Positions 8,017 through 14,185 of a stretch of 14,185 nt of DNA are shown here, piece by piece. The notes under the pieces are model-generated. The model was not told the origin of the DNA and searched no databases. It saw nothing but the letters and a program-made list of their open reading frames with translations. Each line of letters starts with the position of its first letter. The stretch's first letter is position 1. Source of the stretch: Deltaproteobacteria bacterium (GTDB lineage: Bacteria; Desulfobacterota_D; UBA1144; Nemesobacterales; N074bin48). The stretch covers positions 1 to 14,185 of the forward strand of contig SMWS01000016.1 of the NCBI GenBank assembly GCA_004356685.1, given 5' to 3'. The translations under genes were made by a program, and so were the position numbers.

Positions 8017-8946
8017 TTGAGCTGTGATTTACCAAAACTTGTTATAATTTTAGGACCGACTGCTTGCGGTAAATCAGAGCTTGCCATAAAACTTGCCGTG
8101 GATATCGGTTTTGAAATAATAAGTGCCGATTCACTTCAAATTTATAAACATTTTGATATTGGTACGGCAAAGCCAGCGGTACAAACACTGAGTTCCATTC
8201 CACACCATTTAATAGATATTGTTGAACCAGACTGCGAATATAATGCAGGATTATTTCGTAAAAATGCTATCCAGGTAATAGATATATTACTAACAAAAAA
8301 CAAAAAAATATTAGTTGTTGGAGGAACATACTTATACGTAAGAGTTCTTACCGAAGGATTGATTGAAGGAGTAGAGCCGGACAGTAATTATAGAGAGCAG
8401 TTAAAAACTGAGCGGTATCTTTATGGTAACCAATATATCTATAAACAACTAATTAGATGTGACCCCGAATCTGCTACAAATATTGCTGAAAATGATTATG
8501 TACGTTTGGAGAGGGCATTAGAAGTTTACCATCTAACAGGTATTAAAATGTCACAGCTGCAAAAGGAACATAGCTTTTCAGAAAAACGCTATGACGTCTT
8601 CAAAATAGGAATTGATATAGAGAGGGAAATACTTAAAAACATAATAGAAATTAGATTAGATAAGATGTTAAAAGATGGTTTTACTGATGAAGTTATAAAA
8701 CTTAGAGATATGGGCTATGATAAAACCCTAAAGCCCATGCAATCCATTGGTTATAAAGAGATAAACGATTACCTGGACGGACTGATTTCTTTTGAGACTG
8801 CTAAAGAAAAAATAATTATAAATACAAGAAGGTTAGCTAAAAGACAGATGACCTGGCTCCGGAGAGATAAAGATATCCGATGGTATGAACTGCCCGATGC
8901 ATATGCTAGCGTTGTAAATGACTTAAAACAATTTTATCAGGTGTAG
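8017..8946 (+). CDS. miaA: tRNA dimethylallyltransferase MiaA
   Basis: MiaA transfers a dimethylallyl group to N6 of adenosine 37 in tRNAs that read codons starting with U, improving decoding. The 309-residue product has the P-loop GPTACGKS at 13-20 (Cys where Ser or Val is more usual), the DSLQIYKHFDIGTAKP block that binds tRNA and substrate, DIVEPD, GGTYLYVRVLTEG, RLERALEVYHLTGIKMS and the C-terminal TRRLAKRQMTWLRRD. The start is probably TTG at 8017, 8 bases after the pnp stop: the frame is closed by a stop at 8002-8004 and no ATG or GTG precedes the P-loop. No Shine-Dalgarno is visible, so coupling to pnp translation is likely. It converges with the next gene; only 6 bases separate the two stop codons. 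Confidence 0.95.
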   Translation: MSCDLPKLVIILGPTACGKSELAIKLAVDIGFEIISADSLQIYKHFDIGTAKPAVQTLSSIPHHLIDIVEPDCEYNAGLFRKNAIQVIDILLTKNKKILVVGGTYLYVRVLTEGLIEGVEPDSNYREQLKTERYLYGNQYIYKQLIRCDPESATNIAENDYVRLERALEVYHLTGIKMSQLQKEHSFSEKRYDVFKIGIDIEREILKNIIEIRLDKMLKDGFTDEVIKLRDMGYDKTLKPMQSIGYKEINDYLDGLISFETAKEKIIINTRRLAKRQMTWLRRDKDIRWYELPDAYASVVNDLKQFYQV

Positions 8947-8952
8947 GTTAAA

Positions 8953-9312
8953 CTATTTACCTAGTATCATCTTGATTGAAACTACAAATAAAAGTGAACC
9001 GAATATTTTTTTGAGCATTGGATCAGAAAGTTTATGTACTAAAACTGAACCCCCATATGCCCCAATTATAAAGCTTATAGCAATGAACAAAGCTATTTTA
9101 AGTTGAACATTCCCTTCATTATAATATTTGAGGGCGCCTAGAAATACTACTGGTAAAGTCAGCACGGCAAGAGACGTTCCCTGGGCCTGATGCTGGGTGA
9201 GCTGAAAAAAATATACAAGAGCAGGAATCATTACTAGTCCACCGCCAATACCAAAAAGACCACTTGCAGTGCCTGCAAAAAGTCCTATTAATATAGCTCC
9301 TAAAATCTCCAT
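8953..9312 (-). CDS. Half-size TauE/SafE (TSUP) family membrane protein
   Basis: A hydrophobic protein of 119 residues, with about four membrane segments. It carries the TSUP signature GLFGIGGGLVMIPALVYF near its N terminus, followed by the pattern HQAQGTSLAVL and GAYGGSVLVHKL. TSUP proteins are putative exporters of sulfite or other small organic sulfur anions. Most are about 250 residues with two such repeats; this one has a single repeat and would need to dimerise to make a pore. The end shows no sign of a frameshift: it stops cleanly just before miaA's end, so it looks like a genuine short form. The start is the ATG at 9312, not an in-frame TTG five codons upstream, because a strong AAGGAGGAA lies between them. 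The substrate is unknown. It lies 80 bp downstream of the TPR gene on the same strand. Confidence 0.85.
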   Translation of the reverse strand: MEILGAILIGLFAGTASGLFGIGGGLVMIPALVYFFQLTQHQAQGTSLAVLTLPVVFLGALKYYNEGNVQLKIALFIAISFIIGAYGGSVLVHKLSDPMLKKIFGSLLFVVSIKMILGK

Positions 9313-9315
9313 AAT

Positions 9316-9324
9316 TTCCTCCTT
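9316..9324 (-). promoter_or_regulatory. Shine-Dalgarno that fixes the start of the TSUP gene
   Basis: On the minus strand AAGGAGGAA lies immediately upstream of the ATG at 9312, with GGAGG ending 5 bases before it. A TTG at 9327 would place this ribosome site inside the coding sequence (reading as Lys-Glu-Glu), so the shorter product is preferred. Confidence 0.85.
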
Positions 9325-9392
9325 CAATTTTGGAATAAGAATTATGCGATAAAAAAATAAAAGTAATTTAAATCAATTCTATTCTATTGTGG

Positions 9393-10022
9393 TTAAAATG
9401 AATTAGGATACATATTTGCAAGAATCTTATTATAAATTACAGAGGCTTGGTCGTGTTTGCCCAGCTTTTCTAAAGCAAGTGCTTCGGTCATTTGGGCATT
9501 ATCTGAGTAAGGGCTATTGGGATTAGTAATTCTTGATGCAAAATCAACGGCATTTTGATAATCTTTTTTATTTAAGTATGAGACTGCTATCAAAGAATAT
9601 GCCGCATCTATCATATTAGAATCTTTAGGGTTTTTATTAACAAAATTAACTGCAAAACTTATAGCTTGATCATAATTGCCCTGATTGTAATAAATAGAGG
9701 CAGTATAATATAGAGATATGTCAGTTATTTTTTGACCAGCATATTTGGTCTGAAGTAAGGTGAATTTTTCAATTGCTTTATCATAATCCCCTGAACTATT
9801 AGCAACAATTGCTTCATTGTAAATTGAGTTAGCATCAGAAGATTTTTTACCTAAATAGGCGTTACCTAAGAAAAATATAAAAATAAAACAAATAATCGCT
9901 AATATGAAATATACTATTAATTTATAGTTGTCTGCTAAGTAATTTGTAGACTTATCAATAAATTCTAGAAACTTATCCGGTTTTTTTAATTCTTTTTGAG
10001 TTACTTTAACTTTTGTTGCCAT
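9393..10022 (-). CDS. Single-pass membrane protein with TPR-like repeats (YfgM-like topology)
   Basis: A 209-residue protein with a short basic N terminus (MATKVKVTQKELKKPDKF), one membrane segment at about 36-55 (LIVYFILAIICFIFIFFLG) and then a soluble part built of TPR-like helical hairpins. Examples are ANSSGDYDKAIEKFTLL, YYNQGNYDQAISFAVNFVNKNP, YLNKKDYQNAVDFA and LEKLGKHDQASVIYNKIL. The basic N terminus predicts the TPR part lies outside the cytoplasmic membrane. This topology matches YfgM-type proteins, which associate with the Sec translocon and periplasmic chaperones, but the specific function is not shown by the sequence. A TPR adaptor for another envelope complex is equally possible. 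The ATG has no Shine-Dalgarno; a promoter ends 6 bases upstream, predicting a leaderless mRNA. The gene is divergent from nfeD. Confidence 0.85.
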   Translation of the reverse strand: MATKVKVTQKELKKPDKFLEFIDKSTNYLADNYKLIVYFILAIICFIFIFFLGNAYLGKKSSDANSIYNEAIVANSSGDYDKAIEKFTLLQTKYAGQKITDISLYYTASIYYNQGNYDQAISFAVNFVNKNPKDSNMIDAAYSLIAVSYLNKKDYQNAVDFASRITNPNSPYSDNAQMTEALALEKLGKHDQASVIYNKILANMYPNSF

Positions 10023-10028
10023 TGCGCA

Positions 10029-10056
10029 ATTATAATAAGATGATTTTAAAAGACAA
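10029..10056 (-). promoter_or_regulatory. Sigma-70 promoter for the TPR gene, predicted leaderless
   Basis: On the minus strand the -35 TTGTCT (10056-10051) and a perfect -10 TATAAT (10034-10029) are separated by 16 bp. Six bases follow before the A of the ATG at 10022, which is the position where transcription would normally begin. No Shine-Dalgarno could fit in the transcript. Confidence 0.7.
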
Positions 10057-10090
10057 GTTATGGAATATAAAATTATTAACTATATTTTAC

Positions 10091-10119
10091 TTGCAGTTTG
10101 TTAGTCTAAAAGCTACAAT
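10091..10119 (+). promoter_or_regulatory. Sigma-70 promoter for nfeD, predicted leaderless
   Basis: The -35 TTGCAG (10091-10096) and -10 TACAAT (10114-10119) are separated by an ideal 17 bp. Six bases (ATTTTT) follow, then the GTG start at 10126, so transcription is expected to begin at or within a base or two of the start codon. Together with the promoter on the other strand it makes a compact divergent control region of 103 bp. Confidence 0.7.
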
Positions 10120-10125
10120 ATTTTT

Positions 10126-11499
10126 GTGTATAAACTAACAAGAAGAGCAAAAATATATTTATTACTAATTTTACTTCCTTTTATTATTACATCGATAAGC
10201 GGTATATATGCTTATTCTCAATCTAAAAACAGCATAGTTTTAATAAAAATTGACGGAATGATAAATCCGGCAATTTCTGATTATATAAGGTTTGCGCTTG
10301 AGAAGGCCAAAGAGAGTTCAGCAAATGCTTTAGTAATAGAAATGGATACTCCGGGCGGGCTACTCAGCTCTACTAAAGATATAGTAAAGATGATTTTAAA
10401 TTCAGAAGTGCCTGTAGTTGTATATATACATCCAAGTGGCTCATCGGCAACATCTGCAGGAGTGTTTATTACACTTTCTGCTCATGTAGCTGCCATGAAT
10501 GAAGGAACCAGTATCGGCGCCGCCCATCCAGTTAGTATAGGGCAGAGAGGTAACGATAAGAAAAAAGATACTGAAGAAGAAAATGATGATAGTGAAAAAG
10601 ATGATAAGGATATAATGAATGAAAAAATAGAAAATTATGCTGCCTCCTTTATCGAAAGCATTGCCGAGAAGAGAGGAAGAAATGTCCAGTGGGCAATTGA
10701 TGCGGTTAGAAACAGCGCCTCTATTACATCAACCGAAGCCTTAGAAAAAAATGTAATAGATATTATCTCACCATCCTTAAATGATTTGTTAACCAGAATC
10801 GACGGTAGAAAAATAAAGGTAAATGAAAAAGAAATAATTCTAACAACTAAAGATGCCTCGATTCACAATATAGAAATGAGTGCTAAACAAAAACTGATAA
10901 ACGTCCTTAGCACCCCCGATATAGCGCTTCTTCTAATTTCTCTTGGTTCTCTTGGGCTACTGCTTGAATTTTATAACCCGGGATTAATATTCCCCGGTGT
11001 AGCAGGCGCTATTTGTCTTATGCTTGGTTTTGTGTCATTTCAAATATTACCATTCAACTATGGTGGAGTAGTACTTTTGCTAATTGCCGTTGGTTTGCTG
11101 ATAGCTGAAATATATGTTACTAGTTTTGGACTGTTGGCCACGGGGGGTATTATAAGTTTTATATTCGGCGCATTGTTACTATTTGATACTCCTGAATCGG
11201 ATATAAGAGTAGGATTTGGTGTTGTAATATCAGCAGCTTCAGCAATTGCTTTGTTCTTCTTTTTTATTGTTTATTCATTGATTAAAGTCAGAAAACATCG
11301 GTTTTATACTGGATACGAAGGTATGATTGGCGAGATAGGAGAAGTCTTAAATACGGTCGATGGAGTTGTAAAGATATTTGTGCAGGGTGAATACTGGAAT
11401 GCTAAGAGTGATGAAATTGTAAACAAGGGTGATAAAGTTGAGATTATTAATGTTATGAGTAATATGAAGCTAAGGGTTAAAAAACATAAGGAGGAATAG
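10126..11499 (+). CDS. nfeD: NfeD-family membrane serine protease (ClpP class)
   Basis: A 457-residue membrane protease of the long NfeD class, homologous to the archaeal 1510 protease that cleaves its stomatin partner. An N-terminal signal or anchor segment spans about 10-30. The ClpP-like domain follows (LVIEMDTPGGLLSSTKDIV), with the nucleophile Ser110 in ATSAGVF and the probable general base Lys167 in MNEKIENYAASFIESIAEKRGRN, a Ser-Lys dyad. Several membrane segments span about 260-390. The end is an NfeD OB-fold domain (GMIGEIGEVLNTVDGVVKIFVQGEYWNAKS). A highly charged stretch of about 20 residues (143-162, Lys/Asp/Glu) lies between Ser110 and Lys167. The start is GTG at 10126, directly before a basic residue run and the hydrophobic segment; the first in-frame ATG is past the signal. 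No Shine-Dalgarno is present. Its stop codon lies 3 bases before the slipin ATG, whose Shine-Dalgarno overlaps the end of this gene. Confidence 0.92.
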   Translation: MYKLTRRAKIYLLLILLPFIITSISGIYAYSQSKNSIVLIKIDGMINPAISDYIRFALEKAKESSANALVIEMDTPGGLLSSTKDIVKMILNSEVPVVVYIHPSGSSATSAGVFITLSAHVAAMNEGTSIGAAHPVSIGQRGNDKKKDTEEENDDSEKDDKDIMNEKIENYAASFIESIAEKRGRNVQWAIDAVRNSASITSTEALEKNVIDIISPSLNDLLTRIDGRKIKVNEKEIILTTKDASIHNIEMSAKQKLINVLSTPDIALLLISLGSLGLLLEFYNPGLIFPGVAGAICLMLGFVSFQILPFNYGGVVLLLIAVGLLIAEIYVTSFGLLATGGIISFIFGALLLFDTPESDIRVGFGVVISAASAIALFFFFIVYSLIKVRKHRFYTGYEGMIGEIGEVLNTVDGVVKIFVQGEYWNAKSDEIVNKGDKVEIINVMSNMKLRVKKHKEE

Positions 11500-11502
11500 T
11501 AT

Positions 11503-12264
11503 ATGTCGATGTCGCCTATATTGATATTTGCAGGAATTATAGTTCTTTTCATTCTTTCTGGAATAAAGATTATAAATGAATATGAAAGAGGTATAGTATT
11601 CAGGCTTGGTAGAATTATAGATCCTAAGGGACCTGGTATAAGATGGATTATCCCACTTGTTGATAAATTTCAGAAGATAAGTCTACGTATAATAACAATG
11701 GATGTACCATCTCAGGATGTTATTACAAGAGACAACGTATCGGTAAAGGTTAATGCAGTAGTTTATTTTAAAGTAATTGACCCTATTAAAGCCATCATTC
11801 AGGTAGAAAATTATCTTTATGCGACTTCCCAGTTAGCACAAACTACCTTAAGAAGCATTTTGGGTATGGTAGAGCTTGATGAGCTGCTTTCCGATAGAGA
11901 AAAACTTAATCTTCAGCTACAAGAAGTACTGGACAAGCAAACCGACCCCTGGGGTATAAAAGTAACTTTAGTTGAAGTTAAGTATGTTGATCTACCCCAA
12001 GAAATGCAGAGGGCCATGGCTAAACAGGCTGAAGCAGAAAGGGATAGAAGGGCTAAAGTAATAAGCGCTGAAGGTGAATTTCAAGCATCTACAAAACTTT
12101 CCGATGCTTCTGATATTCTTTCTAGAAACCCTATGGCTTTACAACTGAGATATTTACAGCAAATGAATGAAATAGCATCAGAGAAGAGTACAGTAATAAT
12201 ATTTCCTATACCAATTGATATTATTAGTAAATTTTTAGGAAAAGGAAATTCAGAAAATAAATAA
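11503..12264 (+). CDS. Slipin (stomatin/prohibitin-like SPFH) membrane protein
   Basis: A 253-residue SPFH protein with an N-terminal membrane segment at about 5-22 and then the family opening INEYERGIVFRLGRIIDPKGPGIRWIIPLVDK. Next come VPSQDVITRDNVSVKVNAVVYFKV and the coiled-coil region QEMQRAMAKQAEAERDRRAKVISAEGE, and the protein ends in a short polar tail. Slipins form membrane oligomers that organise microdomains. With the adjacent NfeD protease this is the well known slipin/NfeD pair, in which the archaeal protease cleaves the slipin C-terminal region (here VIIFPIPIDIIS near the end). The start ATG has AAGGAGGA at 11488-11495, 7 bases upstream, inside the end of nfeD, indicating coupled translation from one mRNA. 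Confidence 0.95.
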   Translation: MSMSPILIFAGIIVLFILSGIKIINEYERGIVFRLGRIIDPKGPGIRWIIPLVDKFQKISLRIITMDVPSQDVITRDNVSVKVNAVVYFKVIDPIKAIIQVENYLYATSQLAQTTLRSILGMVELDELLSDREKLNLQLQEVLDKQTDPWGIKVTLVEVKYVDLPQEMQRAMAKQAEAERDRRAKVISAEGEFQASTKLSDASDILSRNPMALQLRYLQQMNEIASEKSTVIIFPIPIDIISKFLGKGNSENK

Positions 12265-12266
12265 TA

Positions 12267-12279
12267 TAACAAATTGTTA
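12267..12279. promoter_or_regulatory. 13-bp palindrome after the slipin gene
   Basis: TAACAA, a central A, then TTGTTA form a perfect inverted repeat in the 48-bp gap between the slipin and the peptide-binding protein gene. It is too AT-rich and tight-looped for a normal terminator and lacks a T run. It may be an operator for the downstream transporter genes. No -10 box at good spacing from TTGTTA was found, so its role is open. Confidence 0.25.
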
Positions 12280-12312
12280 CTCCCATCTTTTGTAATAATC
12301 AGATATTAAAAA

Positions 12313-13971
12313 ATGATTAGAAGGGTTCTAATTTTATCCAGTTTTTTAATCTTTTCTTTCATGTTTACTGCATGTAATTCTTCAAATGAATCAAATGAAG
12401 TGAGCAGCACTGATTCTAAGGTAATGAAATCTGAATTTAATGATAGTAAGCCTGTAGACGGTGACTGGCTTATTTATCACCTAGGGGCAGAGCCTGGTAC
12501 ATTAAATCCCATTACTGCCAGAGACGTGTATCAATCCATTATTAATGGAGATAACATTTATGAATCTCTTGTTAGAAGAGATAATAAAACACTTGAAATC
12601 GTACCTCAGCTGGCAGAGTCCTGGGAAATTTCAGAAGATAAACTTACTTTTACATTTAAGATCAAAAAAAATATAAAATGGCATGATGGAAAACCATTTA
12701 CTTCTGAAGACATTGTATTTTCATATAACAAAATTATGGATCCTAAAGTAGATTCTGCAAGACTTAAAGCTTATTATCAGGAGATTGAAAAGGTTGAGGC
12801 AATAGATAGTCATACAGTGAAATTTACTTATGCTAGACCTTATTTCTTAGCTTTAGAATCCTGCGGTGGAATGCCTATTGTGGCAAAGCACATTTTTGAA
12901 AGTGGAGATTTCAATAAAAATCCTGCTGGAAGACAGCCGGTTGGGACCGGGCCTTATAAATTTACCAAATGGGAGACTGGCCGGCAGATAGTTTTAGAGA
13001 AAAATCCTGAATATTGGGGTGAAAAGCCTAAAATTGATAAAATAGTTTTCAAGATAATTAACGACCGAAATGTTGCCTTTCAGGTATTAAGAAAAGGCGA
13101 AATAGATTTCTCAAGCCTTACTCCAATTCAGTGGGAAAAACAGAGTAAAACTAAAAAGTTTGAAGAAAAATTCAATAAATATGCTTATTTTACACCTAAT
13201 TACAACTATATAGGATGGAATATCGACAGGCCTTTTTTTTCTGATAAAAGGGTTCGAAAAGCTATGACACATTTAGTAAATAGAGAACTTATACTGGAAA
13301 AGATTCTCTTTAATTTAGGCGTTACTGTTACTAACCCATTTTATATTAACAGTAAAGAATACGATAAATCTATAAAGCCATTAATATTCAGCCCTGAAAA
13401 AGCGAAGTTGTTGTTGGATGAAGCAGGCTGGGTAGATAGTGATTCAGATGGAATAAGGGATAAGAATGGGATAAAGTTTGAATTTGAATTTTTGATTCCA
13501 AACGCTTCTGATACAAGTGAGAAAATATCTACTATATTAAAAGAAGAAATGGATAAAGTTGGTATTGTAATGAATATCAGAAAGATAGAATGGGCTGTAT
13601 TTGTTCAGAGGCTAAATGAAAGAAAGTTTGATGCTGTAACACTTGGGTGGTCAATGGGGGTAGAATCAGATCCTTATCAAATATGGCATTCGTCACAGAA
13701 ATCTGGGGGTGGGTCAAATTTTGTAGGTTTTGAAAATGCTGAAGCAGATAAGATCATAGAAGATGCCCGAAAAGAATTTAATAATGATAAAAGAGCCAAG
13801 TTATATAAAAAGTTTGCAAACATAATTCATAATGAACAACCTTATACATTTTTATTTTGCAGAAAATCTCCAGTTGCTGTAAGTAATCGCTTTAAAGGCG
13901 TAAAAGTACATCCACTGGGACTAGATTTTCTTGAATGGTATGTTCCTGCGCAATTACAAAAATACCATTAA
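12313..13971 (+). CDS. Peptide ABC transporter substrate-binding lipoprotein (SBP family 5, DppA/OppA-like)
   Basis: A 552-residue family 5 solute-binding protein, the external receptor of a peptide (or nickel, or other small solute) ABC importer. The N terminus is a lipoprotein signal with lipobox FTAC and lipidated Cys21, followed by a Ser/Asn/Glu-rich tether. Family blocks follow: EPGTLNPITARD, NIYESLVRRD, PQLAESWEISEDKLTFTFKIKKNIKWHDGKPFTSEDIVFSYNKI, and VGTGPYKFTKWE with EKNPEYWG. Near 375-383 there is DSDSDGIRD, an Asp ladder resembling a calcium loop, common in this family. The ATG is the first start after an in-frame TAA at 12307-12309, and no Shine-Dalgarno is visible. The permease gene follows after 34 bp. 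Peptides are the most likely substrate, but the substrate cannot be determined from sequence alone. Confidence 0.93.
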   Translation: MIRRVLILSSFLIFSFMFTACNSSNESNEVSSTDSKVMKSEFNDSKPVDGDWLIYHLGAEPGTLNPITARDVYQSIINGDNIYESLVRRDNKTLEIVPQLAESWEISEDKLTFTFKIKKNIKWHDGKPFTSEDIVFSYNKIMDPKVDSARLKAYYQEIEKVEAIDSHTVKFTYARPYFLALESCGGMPIVAKHIFESGDFNKNPAGRQPVGTGPYKFTKWETGRQIVLEKNPEYWGEKPKIDKIVFKIINDRNVAFQVLRKGEIDFSSLTPIQWEKQSKTKKFEEKFNKYAYFTPNYNYIGWNIDRPFFSDKRVRKAMTHLVNRELILEKILFNLGVTVTNPFYINSKEYDKSIKPLIFSPEKAKLLLDEAGWVDSDSDGIRDKNGIKFEFEFLIPNASDTSEKISTILKEEMDKVGIVMNIRKIEWAVFVQRLNERKFDAVTLGWSMGVESDPYQIWHSSQKSGGGSNFVGFENAEADKIIEDARKEFNNDKRAKLYKKFANIIHNEQPYTFLFCRKSPVAVSNRFKGVKVHPLGLDFLEWYVPAQLQKYH

Positions 13972-14005
13972 TATTATTTAATAATTTTTTACTTTTCTAA
14001 ATTCA

Positions 14006-14185
14006 ATGAAGTCCTATATAGTTAAAAGACTGCTTTTAGCTATTCCTACACTCTTAGGAATAACGATTATAACTTTCGGTATTATTCAACTAGCCCCTGG
14101 AAATCCTGTCGAGAGAAATCAGCAGCTTGAGCAGGGCATTCAGTCTGAACAGATTACAAAAGAAATTATTGAACAAACAAAAAAA
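14006..14185 (+). CDS. ABC peptide transporter permease, DppB/OppB type (partial, runs off the window)
   Basis: An open frame of 60 codons from ATG at 14006 to the window edge, without a stop. It begins MKSYIVKRLLLAIPTLLGI followed by TIITFGIIQLAPGNPVE, the highly conserved N terminus of the first permease subunit of peptide/nickel importers: a basic start, a first membrane segment and the LAPG(N/D)P motif. The rest (EQGIQSEQITKEIIEQTKK) matches the extracytoplasmic helix that follows in this family. It lies 34 bp downstream of the binding protein, so the two belong to one transporter operon, presumably continued by the second permease and ATPases beyond the window. There is no clear Shine-Dalgarno (TTTCTAAATTCA). 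Confidence 0.9.
   Translation, partial: MKSYIVKRLLLAIPTLLGITIITFGIIQLAPGNPVERNQQLEQGIQSEQITKEIIEQTKK

Noticed and set aside
8944..8963. Small hairpin (TAGGT ... ACCTA) across the convergent ends of miaA and the TSUP gene, as a bidirectional terminator
   Set aside because: The stem has only five pairs, overlaps the miaA stop codon and has no T run on either side.
8947..9330. The TSUP gene as a pseudogene fragment
   Set aside because: It has a strong ribosome site, a clean stop and an intact signature motif, and no second half or decayed sequence is visible nearby.
9313..9392. A separate promoter for the TSUP gene in the 80-bp gap
   Set aside because: TTGATT and CATAAT-like words exist but not at acceptable spacing to each other; co-transcription with the TPR gene is the simpler reading.
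13435..13461. Asp ladder in the peptide-binding protein as a novel calcium switch
   Set aside because: A similar AGW-x-D-x-D-x-DG loop is common in family 5 binding proteins, so it is not unusual.
13973..13990. AT-only hairpin followed by a T run after the peptide-binding protein gene, as a rho-independent terminator
   Set aside because: The stem is about five A-T pairs with no G-C, too weak to be convincing, and the permease of the same transporter starts a few bases later.

Overview
This window is about 14.2 kb of AT-rich bacterial chromosome, densely packed with conserved housekeeping genes. It shows no mobile element, CRISPR array, tRNA or rRNA. The left half is the classic translation and RNA-processing cluster nusA-infB-ylxP(DUF503)-rbfA-nrnA-truB-rpsO-pnp, followed by miaA. 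A DHH phosphoesterase (NrnA) between rbfA and truB is an order I associate with former Deltaproteobacteria and related Gram-negative lineages. That, the NfeD/slipin pair and a membrane-anchored TPR protein suggest a diderm bacterium of that broad kind. The species cannot be named from this sequence. ylxR and ribF, present in the equivalent cluster of many other bacteria, are absent here.

Layout: (1) 1-8946, plus strand: the 3' end of nusA, a gap of 109 bp with a good promoter, then infB to miaA with very short gaps or overlaps, read as one long transcription unit with possible internal promoters. (2) 8953-10022, minus strand: a half-size TauE/SafE (TSUP) membrane protein and, upstream of it, a single-pass membrane TPR protein; miaA and the TSUP gene converge with stop codons 6 bp apart. 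(3) 10023-10125: a divergent promoter region. (4) 10126-12264, plus strand: a membrane serine protease of the NfeD/ClpP class and its slipin (SPFH) partner. (5) 12313-end, plus strand: a lipoprotein peptide-binding protein and the first 60 codons of the cognate DppB/OppB-type permease, which runs off the window.

How the genes work together: NusA, IF2, RbfA, S15, TruB, MiaA and PNPase couple transcription, ribosome assembly, tRNA modification and RNA decay, and NrnA finishes the short oligonucleotides that PNPase leaves. NfeD and slipin form a known protease/scaffold membrane pair. The last two genes begin an ABC peptide importer.

I found no undescribed biological system. The most unusual signal concerns translation initiation. 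The two divergent genes at 10022 and 10126 each have a near-consensus sigma-70 promoter whose -10 box ends exactly 6 nt before the start codon, predicting leaderless mRNAs on both sides. Several other genes (infB, ylxP, miaA, the binding-protein gene, the permease) have no visible Shine-Dalgarno, while the internal operon genes mostly have strong ones. Six of 14 visible starts are GTG or TTG.
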